DNA of 64,000 nucleotides from NCBI GenBank assembly GCA_015039465.1, contig MU130017.1, forward strand, positions 62,001 through 126,000. Direction: 5' to 3'. This stretch comes from Phlegmacium glaucopus. Taxonomy: Eukaryota; Basidiomycota; Agaricomycetes; Agaricales; Cortinariaceae. Positions 22,701 through 35,200 of this stretch are shown in pieces (within the stretch, counting starts at the first letter, position 1; each line of letters opens with the position of its first letter). The notes below the pieces were generated by a model. The model saw nothing but the letters and a program-made list of their open reading frames with translations. It was not told the origin of the DNA and ran no database searches. A program made the position numbers and the translations under genes.

Positions 22701-24067
22701 GATATCCGCAGCACCGACTCGGAAAAAAAAAACGATGAAAATTGTGGTGATCCTGTGAAACTCCTCGGGGGAAAATATATAGATAAGAGGTTCTCCGGAA
22801 TTTAAATAGAACGAAATTTAGAACCTAACGGGCGTAGACGGGCGTCAAGGAGAGTTCCAGGTAACCTTTATACGTTTTTTTTTCAAAAGGAGGGAGGCGG
22901 CCCCTTTCGAAAAACTTGCAAGCCTTCCAAGGATGACTTAATCATGCATACACACCTCTCACATGAGAAGAAATTTTTTGCAATCCTTTTACGGCCATAG
23001 AAAGGGGCACTGACCCTTCCTTCTTACCTTCTTTTCTACCCCAGATTCCAAAAATGCCCATGTGTGTGGGAGTCTCGAGAAACTGGCGTGGGGATGGATA
23101 ATTTTTAGAACTGCGCGTTCTTGTCGGCACCCCGTGATTTGAAACCGGGTACATATCCAGTTGTTTCCACTGTTGTGTACCTACCAATGAGCGTTCTTCG
23201 AATTCATAATATTGTTTCCTTTTTACTTGTCGAGGCAACCCCCCAATGTTATGTCAAAGGCGTGTCAGTTCATGAAAAGAAATATTGTGAGACTTTTTTA
23301 TTTTATTTTATATGTTTAAATTGTCCAAAATCATTGCTTGGTTGCTCCCAAAGTGAAAAAAAAAAACAGACAGGGCGTAACGAGGTCTCCCGAAAAAAAA
23401 AGCCTTGGCGATCGATGGGCGCTCCAAGTAGGGGGGCTTTAGAAACTTCCATAACCATGATCTTCTGACATTTGACAGGGCCTTGGGTCTGTTGTAAGTC
23501 GAACAGTCGAACACACTCTCTCAGGCTCATGAACCAACATTGTAAGCATGCGAGTTGATAATCAGGACACCCGGAGCGATTAGAGCTGATGGTAGTCCTG
23601 ATTGGCCGATCATATTTTTTCCTACTTTTTCTCGAAATTTTGATGCAATCATAATTATATATTCAATTTCACAATTTCACATCTCCCCACACCGCCGGCA
23701 CGTCAAAATCGAAGGCCGTAAATCCAAACAAAACACCAACTGAATTGAAAAGTTGAAAGTAATTATTGACTCTTTTACTTCCGTTTCGACGATCCCCGAA
23801 GCTTTGATTATTGTGATTTTTTTTTGGCCCGGAAGGGAACCATTGCAATGAATGAAAATTGTATACAAGAAAAGAAAGAAAAGGAAAAAACTATTGTGCA
23901 CACTACTAAAAATATTACAGAGATATAGCAACGAAAATTGCGAAATGATATAGTAAAAGTAAGATATAGCAGAGCAAACAAAAAAAAAAGAGAATCAGCA
24001 CAAAGCGTTTGAACGAAATATTATACCGCGGACTTGTGTATGGAACAACAAAACATCATAACCACTA
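22701..24067. other. Intergenic, no supported gene
   Basis: AT-rich sequence with A and T runs; only short unsupported open frames. Confidence 0.5.
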
Positions 24068-25598
24068 CTACTCCCTCGGCCAAAACCCTGGAGGTACACT
24101 TCCATGACCAGAGCTTGATGATGAAGACGATGGTTGAGAGGAGTTTGGATACTCCACGGTAGTCTGAACACGAGGTAAATTCCTTTGAGGATATGAATAG
24201 GAGTTCCCTGATTGAATACCACCAGTCGAGTTGTAGACTCGGGGTGCATATTCTTTTGACATCATACTATTAGGTTGAGTATGGCTGAGAGGTTCATATT
24301 GAGGCGAAGGCGTGGACATTGGGTGGGAATTGGAAGGAGAGGAGATTGTCTGATAGTCGGTGACGTTAGGTTGGCCTGGATAGAAGGGTGTGTTGAGTGT
24401 TGGAAAGTAGTTGGTCGATGTGGATGGAGTCGTAGGGCCGCTAGGGGAAAGATTTGACCAAGTGCTTGACGGTGTTGACGGAGAGTAGGGAGCTTGTCTA
24501 TGGCCACCACCCATGGGCCCAGATTGTGGATCACTACTTCCGACCCAAGTAGGTTGCATGCGGTCAACTCTTGGCGGCCATCCCTGAGGGGCTGCTACAT
24601 CGTTAAACGCAGACGACTGTAATTGATGTGGAGGTTGAGATTGAGAATACGTATAGTTGAGGTCATGCTGTTGCAGTAAATGACGAGGTTGGGCCAATGG
24701 CTGCATGAAGCGCTCGACGTTGCCGTTACTGGGGGGTGCATATGACATCCTAGGGTCGAATTGACCGTTTGGACGATCTGATGATGGAAATGGAGGTCCA
24801 GAGCTCCTCGACTGAGTCATGCTGTATTTAGGATGGTCGACGAAGCCTTGCGGCACGGAGTGCGATGGTCGTGTATAAGCTATGGCATCGACGTGATCAT
24901 CTGGTTCGGTAGGCGATCCCTCGAGGTCCCGGCTTCCCAACAATTCATCTGCATTGTCAGCCATAAAGCTATGATCCACTGGTCTCATGCTCGAATCAGA
25001 CCGCCGACGTTTCCTCGAATTGTTAGGTCGTCGACGATAAACGTAGTCTGGGTATTTCGAATTGAAAGTATCCTTGAGATGTTTGGCTTGTTCAAGGTAG
25101 AACTGTTTTTCATGCTATATAAAAAGTTTTTTTTTTTATGATGAGAAACGGGTTTTACGGGTCCAAAACAAAATTAGATATTTACAGTGGGCATAGCGAC
25201 CCATTCCTTGCTCAATAACTTGCTAATTTCACCAGTTCTCATTGCTTGATTTTCTGAAGAGACTTGTGGTCGTCTACGTCGAGCGAATATCATGAACGCA
25301 TTCATTGGCCGCTTTGGAGTCCCGTCCGCATTGAGTGTCTGGGAGGTCAAAGCAGTATTGGCTTCCTCTAAGGGAGAAGAAACAAGTCAAAAAGTAGTTC
25401 AAGAACGGTATAAAGAGCGAACGCGCCTTCGATATCCACTTCTGTTTTGTGTATGTCACCGTAGAGTGTGTAATTGCCATCCTCTGAACCAGAGAGGGAG
25501 GCACGCTCGTCAAGTCTTTCTGTTTTGAAAGTTTGATTATTGAAACCGCTTGGACTGGAAGCATGCAGCGTCATTCCATAGTTGTTATACCGGTTCAT
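24068..25598 (-). CDS. HMG-box transcription factor (MATA/SOX-type box)
   Basis: Model: complement of 24068..25114, 25186..25367 and 25460..25598, 455 residues, introns of 71 and 92 bp. The HMG box lies at about residues 63-131: TPKRPMNAFMIFARRRR, then LLSKEWVAMPTHEKQFY and AKHLKDTFNSKYPDYVYRRR, followed by a basic RKRRR tail at about 141-145 that may be a nuclear signal. The RPMNAFMIF start is typical of sequence-specific HMG boxes (mating-type/SOX-like) that bend DNA at TTGT-type sites. The remaining 300 residues are low-complexity Pro/Ser/Gln/Tyr-rich sequence, as in activation domains. The second donor (GTGACA at 25459) was chosen because only it matches the acceptor phase; the first exon is the least certain, and an extra 5' exon is possible. 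There is no sign of a mating-type locus around it. Confidence 0.87.
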
Positions 25599-27925
25599 GG
25601 ACGTGAAGGGGGGGAGCAAAGCGAAGGGGAGAGATAGGGAAGAGTGCTGATAGTGGTCTTTGAGGATGTTTGCGAGGTGATCGGGCTAGGAGCAAGTTGT
25701 CTCAGACGTATCGGTGGAAAGGTAAAGGGCGGAACGAATTGCGGATAAGCAGAGTTTATGGACTGGGTGAAAATGCCCCTTTGTTCTTCCCAACTCCAGT
25801 GGTGTTGACGTATTATCCCAGGAAGGGGATGCTTCTGGCAAAACAATCCAGTTTGGTGGTCCAGCGAATCTGAGGGGGGAATGATGACACCGATTGACCG
25901 ACCCTGTGTAACAACTTGGCTCACAGGCACCAGTTCAAGCGGGAGTCAGCGGGTTACCAGACATCGAATCTTTTTTCCAAAAATTTTCGACATCTGAGGG
26001 TACATGCATTCTGACAATCTAACAACAATCGCCCGGAACTTGACAATTCCTGATATAGCTTTTGTAAGAAAGAAGTATTATTTACCGCATAAAACCCAAA
26101 TGATTTTACCAAAAAAGGAACCCTTTGATGTTTCAAAAAGAGTCAAAGGCCTGTGTGTGTTTTTGGTGGCACTGTTTGTACAACGGAGAGGGATCGAATC
26201 CGTTCGTCTGGTTGGGGGGGGCCAAGCTTTTTAAATCCGCGCGAAACTGAGGCGGGGTTTCAAATAAGATCCCCCCCGATCTTCATTGGATCTAAAGGCA
26301 AATTGCGAAAGATCCGCCAGGCTACTGGGTGGGGCAAATCTGATCCGGGTCCATACCTAAACAGGTCCACCCCAGGTGTGGTCAAGTAGAGCGTTCAATA
26401 ATTTCAAATTCCTTGACAACGCGAATTCGGACACGAAGAGAATGGGCGTCAAAAAACGTATAGAAAAAAAAAAAACGGAAATCGTTCGAACTGCCCATGC
26501 TCAGGTCCAAACTTTGAGTCGAACTGAGCTTCGGCTTCGATTTAGAAAATCATTGGCTCAATGGGGCTGTGCAGGCAGGGGCAAATTTTGCGGCTCCGAG
26601 ATTAGCGGATCGTCGTTGACAAGTCGGTGTCTGTAGTACGATATCTGCTGCAATATTCAGCGGCCACCATCGACGGAATCGAGACGCCTCCTCCATTGCA
26701 TCTTTGAAGCCAAGACCAGCATAAATATTGGATTTTGATCGGACTTTTGCAAGTAGTTGCTTCAAGCACCGAAAGATCAACTTTAGGATTTGTCGGATGC
26801 TTTTGCATGGGATTCACGCAGGGTTTAAAATCCTGGATGATAAGAACCCTCGCCTACGATGCATTTAAGACGTTTTTTTCTAAAAGGTCATCCACAAGCG
26901 TACATACACATCATTTTTTGGTGGGGGATTCTCAAAAGGTTAAATTGTTAATATAGATTATGATGAGATCATTGATTGTTATTTCGCCTAACCCTCATAG
27001 TTAATCACAATGTAATGTAAGCCAAAAGTTTAAAGGATATGGACATGCTTGGAAGTTGGAACAAAACTAACTTTGGTGTATTCTGGCCAGCCAAAGAGTA
27101 GAAGGAAACACCCAGATATATGGATATCAAGGGATTTGCTGCGGTTACGTCTTATATACTACCGTTTGTACGATAAATTACCTGACACATGGCAGACATA
27201 TGGCAGACATATGGACCTACATTTTGCGATGACCAAAGTATTGAGGGGGGCCACTCACATGATCGAGGGCCGAGGCCCCTCAAAGTCATGGGCAGTAGTT
27301 TTTCTCCATATAAAGTAAACATAAAGAAAAATCGTTTGCTCATTCGATCAAGGCCTCAGGGTATTAAGTACCGGCTTTCATATACACTGTCATAACTCGT
27401 TCTAGAACATTTAAATCAAGAAATCCAGTGTTTGTTTTGTCATACAACGCCTGAACTGTGTGTAATATGCATGACCGGCGGTCGACCGGGGGGGTGGTTT
27501 CAAATTCGAAGCAAGTTAGCCTGAGGAAGAAAAGCATCTTTGACAACATCTTTGACATTGTCGATCGTCTATTGACAGTATCCACTATATGGAAGAGTAC
27601 ATATACGCGAGTAGAATCTAATAAAAACCCCCTTTCTCCCCCAACTGTTTAAATTCATCAGTCGTTTTGGAAAGAAAGAGACTAGCAGTGAGCTAAATTG
27701 ACTATATCAGGGTGGTCGGGCTTTGAAAACTATCTTAGTGTACAAATCTAGTATATCACATATATCACACAAACATCACACACACATACTACCCCTAGTT
27801 TCCACAGCCTATCCGAAACAAGCGCCAGGAGTTGTAGTAGACGAGAGAACTTCCACAGGTTTTCTTAGTCCATCATTCACGCTATTCTTGATAGCAAATT
27901 AGACGAAATCAGATAACGACATACC
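25599..27925. other. Long intergenic region, no supported gene
   Basis: A Pro/Ser-rich open frame on the minus strand directly upstream of the HMG gene (25595..25930) lacks an ATG and is probably 5' leader. The rest shows short frames only, with a homopurine run near 26465. Confidence 0.45.
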
Positions 27926-29561
27926 ATGAAAGATACCCTAACGGATGCTAGTATGTATCACACAAACTTTAAGCGTTGATCCCCACTCCTATTTGTTTCC
28001 AGATTTCCCCAGAACAGCAGATCAACGCGTCTATCATCTGGGTATAGCCCCTGGAGAGGTCGCTAACCGCATCGTAAAAAAACAACCACGATACGTACAA
28101 AGTGTTTTGGGTCTTCTGACAAATATTTTGGCAGATAACTGTCGGATCACCTTCAAGGGCAAACGGAATTGCATCTTTCTTGGATAACAATCCAAAACCA
28201 TTCGTTTTATCATCCGAACGCGGATTCTTGACTATAACGGGTCGTTTCAAGGGCACACCCATATCCATCGTGAGCATTGGTATGGGCAGTCCAAACATGG
28301 ACTTTTTTGTGCGTGAAGTAAGAGAATGCATCGGCGGTGATATTGCTATTGTTAGGTTAGGTTTTCTGAAAAACTTTCTCCTTCCCTATTTTCGTTTTTG
28401 GCCGCATGTGAACTTACGCCTCTGTTTATGTACAAATCCCAAAGGCTAGGGTCATGTGGCGCGCTGATCGATGTACCTGTTGGAACTGTCGTGGTCCCGA
28501 AAGCTAGCGTTTCAATTAGGAGGAATGTGGATTTTGACTTTGTAAACCCGGAGAATTGTTTGGAACCTGCGTATCATATTAGTAAACCGGTACGTTCTTA
28601 TTGGGCTCATCCCATTTCAAAAAAAAAACATTATTTTTCATCACTTGTAGGGTAGGTATCCGCCGACGTCGCTTTGGCTGAACAGGTTAGTAATGGTTAT
28701 TCTGGACCTCTCTTAATAATTGTGTGTTCGGGACCGTGACTGAATGCCGTGAAATTGGAATTAGGTTCTCAAGGCTCTTGGAGCTGCGAAGCCCGCCAGT
28801 TCGGGGTCGGCTATTCTTGCAGGGACTATCAATGCGTCTGCTGATAGGTTAGTGTGGGATGGGGGGGGGGGGGTTTAACCGTTTCCCACAAAACAAAACC
28901 AATTTGTTGACAACAACGGAAAATTGTTTTTTTTTTCTTTTAGCTTTTATTCATCCCAGGGGAGACAAACTTCCTTCCCGGATCATAATGCAGATCTCAT
29001 CGAACGTCTCCAAGCTTCCACTGAAAATCTTGCTACGTTAGAGGTCAGTTAACTTACCTTCGACGACGACATGGTTCTCCAATTGTTTTACTGACCTGTC
29101 CTTTTTAATTTCATAAAGATGGAGACATTTCACCTTTACCACCTTGCTGCTTGTTGGGGAGGCCGGTCCGTTACGTCCAAGGCGTTACCAACAACCCCTC
29201 TTACCACGAGTCCTGTCAATCCAATTATTTCACAAACATCTCCCACACACTTGTTGATACATCAACAACAACAACATACTGCTGCTGCTGCTGCTGCTGC
29301 TCCACAAGTCTCCCCGAAGTCTGTGATCAGAGCAGCTGCTGCGCATATGGTATTTGCATCCAGAACGTCTCAAGATTTTATTACTCCGAAGCAGGTGGAA
29401 GAATTGGAAAACTGGACTGGTCAGGTACTAGGATTTCTATTTCTCTCTCCTCAAGAGGCCGCTAATTGTTTTGCAAGGGGGTTTTGAACGCTTTGGTGGA
29501 GTTTGATATTCCTAAAGACGTGAGTAAATATCCTTACTTGAAAGAGTGCAAAAAGGTCTAG
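27926..29561 (+). CDS. Uridine phosphorylase (PNP/UDP family)
   Basis: Model: 27926..27950, 28003..28073, 28135..28355, 28445..28589, 28656..28685, 28765..28847, 28944..29043, 29119..29424 and 29478..29561; nine exons, 354 residues, all phases agree. It starts MKDTLTDANFPRTADQRVYH, the usual opening of fungal uridine phosphorylases. Family marks are ITVGSPSRA, SERGFLTITGRFKGTPISIV, GMGSPNMDFFVRE, VRLGSCGALIDVPVGTVVVP and NLATLEMETFHLYHLA (the nucleoside-binding Glu-Met-Glu region is represented by EMET). The enzyme splits uridine with phosphate into uracil and ribose 1-phosphate in pyrimidine salvage. Exon 8 carries a low-complexity insertion (QQQQ and a run of seven Ala) encoded by CAA and GCT repeats. 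The last exon could alternatively splice at GTGAGT at 29520. Confidence 0.88.
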
Positions 29562-29932
29562 ACATCCTTGGCTAATATGAGCAAACTAGCGGATGCACCC
29601 AACCGAAGGGAGCGTCTGGGAAATCGCATAGGTTTTCTGCTATGTTCAAGTTATATATACATATTGAAATTGAACTTTGATTATGATTATGATTTGTCGG
29701 ATTAAGCAGTCCCAGATTTGAATCTCTGTGTGCCTTTCCAGTTTATAAAAAAAAAACAAAGGGTGGGGTCATTAAATTTATCAACCGATGGATATGTCCT
29801 CGCGGCGTGGATTTAGATGTTCTAAGAGGGAAAAAAAAAACTTGAGTTCTACACACGGTAAAAAAAAAACGATAACGCGTGTTTTTTATATTAATTGTAT
29901 TATTGGTACCAAGTTGGGAAAAAAATAAAATG
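29562..29932. other. Convergent 3' intergenic region
   Basis: 371 bp, AT-rich with A runs, between the 3' ends of the uridine phosphorylase and F-box genes; probably 3' untranslated regions. Confidence 0.5.
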
Positions 29933-32050
29933 TCAACTCGTATCCGAACCAGCCCAAATGACATCCCCAACACCGAGATCTCTGAGACTTGATGCTTCTT
30001 TCTCATCTATCAACTTGCAGTTAGCAACGCGGAGATATATGATACTTGCTGGCTCCAACGACTCTTGTACAGCAATGAACGTCGATACGATGTTCGTCGA
30101 TGGATCCATGCCAGCAGCCCCTAGAACACAAGTCAATCCTGTTGTTGTTTCTTGGCCAATACTGCGACGCAGTTGTTTCCTCAAAGGTTTAATCTTCCTT
30201 CCCATCTGGGCTTCCTCGGTCTTATGATCACTTGCTATCTTTCCAGCCTGATCCTCCCTTGTGACTGACTGGATTACCCCTTTGGGTACATCCACGCCTA
30301 CTACCGCCTCGTCGCCGCTATGGTCATTATTGTTTCTGGATAGTATGACTGCACGTAGAGCTCCGAAGTCCACGTCTTGGCATCCCCAAAACGATAATGC
30401 TTCGAGTCTAGGGCAAACCTTGACGCCACGTCTTCGCCGCGTTCCTCCTCCCTCGCCGGAAGATGCAGGAGGTTTAATGGTTCCGACTACCTTCTCCTGT
30501 AGACCCTCCATCAACCTTCCCACACCCGAACACGCGTCCAGAGACAAAGAAGTGAGGACAGGCATATATCCCAACATCGCTTCCGCTCTTCCTTGCTCCG
30601 GAGATATCTTAAAATGGGACAGCGTGAGATGAGTCAAATTTGGAAGGCGGGGGTCACGAAAGATCGATTCAAGGCGCGGAAACACGGGCAAGACTGTAGT
30701 GATCTCAGGATGTTGTCGAATAGTACTGTCGACGTTGGTAAACGCCACTTTTTCGAGTGCTGGAAAAGAGAATTTACGGAGAACACTGGAAGTTGTGTCT
30801 TCTCCAACACATTGGAGGCTGAGGTCACGCATGGATGGATAATTAACGATTCCGCGGGAAAATTTGTGTGGTGATGATGTGAACATGTAGCCTCGGACGA
30901 AAAGAGTGTCGCTGCGTTTGGTTGGAATGTCTTCTACCCAGAGATCTAGTTTTTCCAGGCCTGGAGCGTCGATCAATGACATGAACCGATATATATCGAC
31001 GGCGAACGGATAAGACCACTCTACTGTTTTTAGATGGTCTAGCTTGACTGGAGGTCTCTGAAATGGAATGTCCGGATTGTCAGGTGTGCCGTCCGTCGCA
31101 AGGACGACGTCAAAGTAAGGGACGGTATTTGTCAGAACAAGCTCTTCTAGAAGAGGGGTCTGGGCAAGGAAGCGACACAGGGACGACATTTTCAAATAGT
31201 AATCGTGCCTTGTGCTATTGGTCTTCCTTGGGGAGTACGAGAGTTCTAAGGATCTAAGATTTGCAATGAACGTAGGTGGAAATTTGAAAAGAGGGACCTG
31301 TTCGAGTTTGAGGTGTGATAAGCAACTAGGTTCAGTCAATGGATCGGACTCGGCCGAAGTTGGATCAATGCTTTCCATTAAACCAGGGGCTTCGACGAAT
31401 GAGGGGTTGGGATTCGTGATAGATAAACAAAGGTGACGAAGGCGAGGAAATATTTTATTATGATGGTTGATGGATGGAAGGATGTACACCAAAGGTAATG
31501 CAACTTGGCTGCGAAGAGATAGCTGATGGACACGTTGGAAATGCTGTCGAGTTTGTGCGATCATGTCAACCATTTGATAGCATTCTTGGGTGGGTAATGC
31601 ATCTACGGAGCTACAATAGTCAATTTCAAGTGGGGCGGTTCCGGAACGTTTGAGAAATGTCAGAGCGGGGTCGGGTTTGCTGAAACCTTGGAGAATAATG
31701 CGTGACCAAAGCCTGGGAGAAGCAAGAGAAATAGTGCGCCATTTCGCACAAACATGAGAGATGGCTACTTGAGGGCGATACAAGTTGGAACTGGGTGGCA
31801 AGTCAAAATCAGTGACGGCAAGGAAGACCTGTTCGAGGAGTTCTGGTGGGAGCCAGTTGATGGGTTCTTTCTGTGCCTCAAGCTCTAAAATCTTTTCTTC
31901 AATGGCTACCCTTTCATTGAAAACCTCGTCTTTCATCTTTTGTAGATCATCCAGTAACTTTTGAAAGTCGATTTCCCGGCGGCTAAGGGTCTGAAGCTGA
32001 ACTTTGAGTACATCAAGTTCTTGGTCCAGTGATGATCTCCGTTTATTCAT
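29933..32050 (-). CDS. Coiled-coil F-box protein
   Basis: Single open frame of 705 residues from the ATG at 32050, with no intron needed. Residues 1-65 form a coiled coil (LDQELDVLKVQLQTLSRRE, then KMKDEVFNERVAIEEKILEL). An F-box follows at about 67-120: INWLPPELLEQVFLAVTDFD, then QVAISHVCAKWRTISLASPR and LWSRI. This arrangement of a coiled coil directly before an F-box is one of the most expanded protein types in agaricomycetes. The rest has leucine-rich segments (LEELVLTNTVPYF; LTHLTLSHFKISP; LTSLSLDACSGVG) interrupted by a basic Gly/Arg stretch. It is expected to be a substrate receptor of SCF ubiquitin ligases; the substrate is unknown. Its start lies 219 bp from that of the divergent alpha-glucosidase gene. 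Confidence 0.85.
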   Translation of the reverse strand: MNKRRSSLDQELDVLKVQLQTLSRREIDFQKLLDDLQKMKDEVFNERVAIEEKILELEAQKEPINWLPPELLEQVFLAVTDFDLPPSSNLYRPQVAISHVCAKWRTISLASPRLWSRIILQGFSKPDPALTFLKRSGTAPLEIDYCSSVDALPTQECYQMVDMIAQTRQHFQRVHQLSLRSQVALPLVYILPSINHHNKIFPRLRHLCLSITNPNPSFVEAPGLMESIDPTSAESDPLTEPSCLSHLKLEQVPLFKFPPTFIANLRSLELSYSPRKTNSTRHDYYLKMSSLCRFLAQTPLLEELVLTNTVPYFDVVLATDGTPDNPDIPFQRPPVKLDHLKTVEWSYPFAVDIYRFMSLIDAPGLEKLDLWVEDIPTKRSDTLFVRGYMFTSSPHKFSRGIVNYPSMRDLSLQCVGEDTTSSVLRKFSFPALEKVAFTNVDSTIRQHPEITTVLPVFPRLESIFRDPRLPNLTHLTLSHFKISPEQGRAEAMLGYMPVLTSLSLDACSGVGRLMEGLQEKVVGTIKPPASSGEGGGTRRRRGVKVCPRLEALSFWGCQDVDFGALRAVILSRNNNDHSGDEAVVGVDVPKGVIQSVTREDQAGKIASDHKTEEAQMGRKIKPLRKQLRRSIGQETTTGLTCVLGAAGMDPSTNIVSTFIAVQESLEPASIIYLRVANCKLIDEKEASSLRDLGVGDVIWAGSDTS

Positions 32051-32269
32051 GAGATATGACAGGTTATGTAGCTCGTCGAGGTTGGGCGTTGGAGAACGTT
32101 GAACTTTGGAAGATCCGAGTCAGCGAAGGGAGTAAACCTCCGATTGCATGCGTGATATGTGACAACGCGTGACATTGAATTCATTGTTTTTTGTACGTCA
32201 TTCAATATTCTGTTGAACACCTACGTTGAACGGTCAACAGAGGTCAGGTGACAAGAATCCACCTCTGCC
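32051..32269. promoter_or_regulatory. Shared divergent promoter region
   Basis: 219 bp separate the ATG codons of the F-box gene (minus) and the GH31 gene (plus), so both promoters must lie here or overlap the coding ends. There is no clear TATA box; the words acgcgtgaca and aacgttgaac recur. Confidence 0.4.
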
Positions 32270-35200
32270 ATGTACAAGGCAATCGTCTGGGGACTTTTGG
32301 TTGGGCAGGCCCTCTCCTGGGCCCAACCTCCTTTGCAACTTCACCTGGCCCAGGAAACCGGTAGCGTTCATTCCCTCAACGTCTCAAGCTGTCAGGGTGC
32401 GTATTTCTGGAGACCCAAAGATCAATATTTCTCATTTTTCACAGGATACAAACTGGGTTCGCTTGAAGAAAATGATGCGGGTCTCACAGCTCGCTTGAGT
32501 TTAATGGGACCAGCGTGTAATGCCTTTGGTCAAGACATATCAGACCTCACAGTTCAAGTAACATACGAAACTAACAGTCGGTACGTACCCCTTGAACGAA
32601 TCCTTCCTAACTCTTACATGTCATCGAATTTTACATAGCCTCCACGTCAATATTTTCGACTCTGCAAATAAACAATATACCATCCCACAATCTGTCATCG
32701 AACGACCCCCAGCGCCTGTCACGTCTTTTAAAAGAACTTCAGATCTAGTCTTCAATTACCACTCTTTACCCTTTGCATTTTGGATTACCCGTCGCTCTCA
32801 ACCAAACGCGTCTCCGATATTTGACACTAGGATCACCTCACTCCCGCAAACACCAATAGGACCTGTTATTGACGGTGATAACTCCACGGCTTTGGACGGA
32901 TTTCCCCTTATTTTCGAGGATCAATACCTCCAGGTTAGCCGCTTGTGTTGTTGATTAACACCGCGAGAAGGACTTGAATTTTTTCTTCAGTTGACGTCGG
33001 CCCTTCCTCTAAATACCAACATTTATGGCCTTGGGGAAGTAATTTCTACTTCTGGCTTCCGACGGAATGTCAAAACCACCGTTCAAACGATGTGGGCAAG
33101 AGATATAGCAGATCCAGTCGACCAAAACCTGTGAGTGCCATCCATCACCTGGTGCCATCTTCGTCCTTGACCTTTACCCCAGATATGGCTCCCATCCGAT
33201 TTACATGGAACACCGTTTCGATGAAAATACCAACTCTTCCCAATCTCATGGCGTATTTTTACTCAGGTACGGTAATAAAACATTTTAGATCCGAATGTCC
33301 AATTCATCCTCGAATCAAAAGTGCTGCTGGTGGAGATATTCTCCTCTTCACTCCTCCTTCCTCGAATGTTTCCCTAATCGAGTATCGGATGATTGGTGGG
33401 GTTTTGGACTTTTATTTTTTCTCCGGACCTACCCCAAATAAGGTTATTGAACAATATGGTGCTTTGATTGGATTACCCACTTGGCAACCCATCTGGGGTT
33501 TCGGGTTCCATCTCTGCAGGTATGTCACATAATCCTTTATGCGCAACAGCCTTCAAACCCGTTGATCACAGGTGGGGATATAACGACCTCAGTGAAACAC
33601 GTGAACAGGTGATTAACATGCGACAAGCAAACATACCCCTAGAAGGTCGGTTGCACTGTTGCCGCTACGGACATGTTTTTGTTTGTTTTATGACTGATTT
33701 TCCCATTACTCTACCCGCAGTCATGTGGAATGATATTGATCTTTATCATGCTGTCCGTGATTTCACCTCCGACCCTGTTAGATTTCCTGGTGAGGAAGTG
33801 AGAGCATTTATACGCGGACTTGTATGTCGTCTTTACCCCCGAGATATTATGAAAGACTCCTTGTTTAACAGACGGCAAATAACCAACATTGTAAGTGAAA
33901 TTTTAAGCGGAGCGTCTTTCCAGGGTCGATGGGCAATCTGACGCATGTCATGCGTAACCCAGATATCCCAATCGTCGACGCAGCGATTCCAAAACAAGTC
34001 AATGCAACCGATACCGTACGTGATCTCGTCACGTCTGCCATTTGGGATAAGATATTAGACTTTGAGTTTGCTGATGCATTTTTTTGGGTGTTATTGTTTG
34101 TTTTTAGTACAATCCATATACCAAAGGAGTTGAAGAGTAAGTTTGCGGACACCACATTTCCTTGTCCGGCGTATTATTAATTTTTCCTCGCTTCAATCCC
34201 CGATGACTGACATGCCAATCTCCTCCTTTCCGCCCTCAGAGGTGTCTTTATCACCAATCCGGATGGAACTGAGTATATTGGACAGGTCTGGCCGGGATAC
34301 ACGGTTTGTCTCTTTTATTTACATAAAATGGTTTTGTAAAAACTCTTATCTTTTTTTTTATTTATTATTTTATTACACGCAGGTATTCCCAGATTGGTTT
34401 CAGGAAAATACTCAGCAGTGGTGGAGTGATGCTCTTCGCAACTGGAGCGCTGCCGGCATCGAGTTCTCAGGCATATGGTTGGATATGAATGAAGCAAGTT
34501 CGTTTTGTGATGGATCATGGTTAGTTTTCTTTTTTTTTACTCGTTTACGTTTTCCTCAGATCAAAACTTGCTAACATTTTTTACACGGACCGCAGCGGAA
34601 CAGGAGCCAATCTTACCAATACTAGTGTTCCATTCATCCTTCCGGGCGAATCGGGCAATCCAGTGCTAGGTATGTGTTTAATATCCATGACATATTTTTC
34701 GGAGATCGACAAAACCCGTTTTGTTAGGTTATCCAGAATGGTAAGGCTCAAAATCCCTATCACCCAGCGCTTTGGTTCACGTTCGAGAAAAAAAAATCAA
34801 AAAGCTATGACTCGACATTGTTCGGTCCTAGTGGTAATATCACAGTTAATGGATCTTTGACATGTATCCCCGAAACCCCGGGAGTTGCAGGTTCTGCGAT
34901 CAGTAAACGTGGATTAGGTGCAGGGCAGCAGGAGGGAGTCAATCTTAACGCGCCGCCATATGCTATTCACAACGGTAAGTCAGATTTTTGACATGGATCT
35001 CTCTACTTTATGAAAAGGAAACATGATCGGTTGTGTTGTTTGACATGAACAGGTAATGGTCGTCTATCTATACATGCACTAGCCACCAACGCGTCCCATG
35101 CTGAGGGCCAAGCTGAATTGGATGTTCACAATCTTTGGGGAATGATGGAAGAAAAAGCGACCCACATAGCCCTGCAAGATATTATTCCGAATAAAAGGCC

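Noticed and set aside
24068..25598. HMG-box gene considered as a mating-type locus gene
   Set aside because: There is no homeodomain pair or pheromone receptor nearby, and HMG boxes are common outside mating loci in basidiomycetes.
25595..25930. Pro/Ser-rich open frame upstream of the HMG-box gene
   Set aside because: It has no ATG and is in a different frame from the HMG exon without a clear splice; better read as 5' leader.
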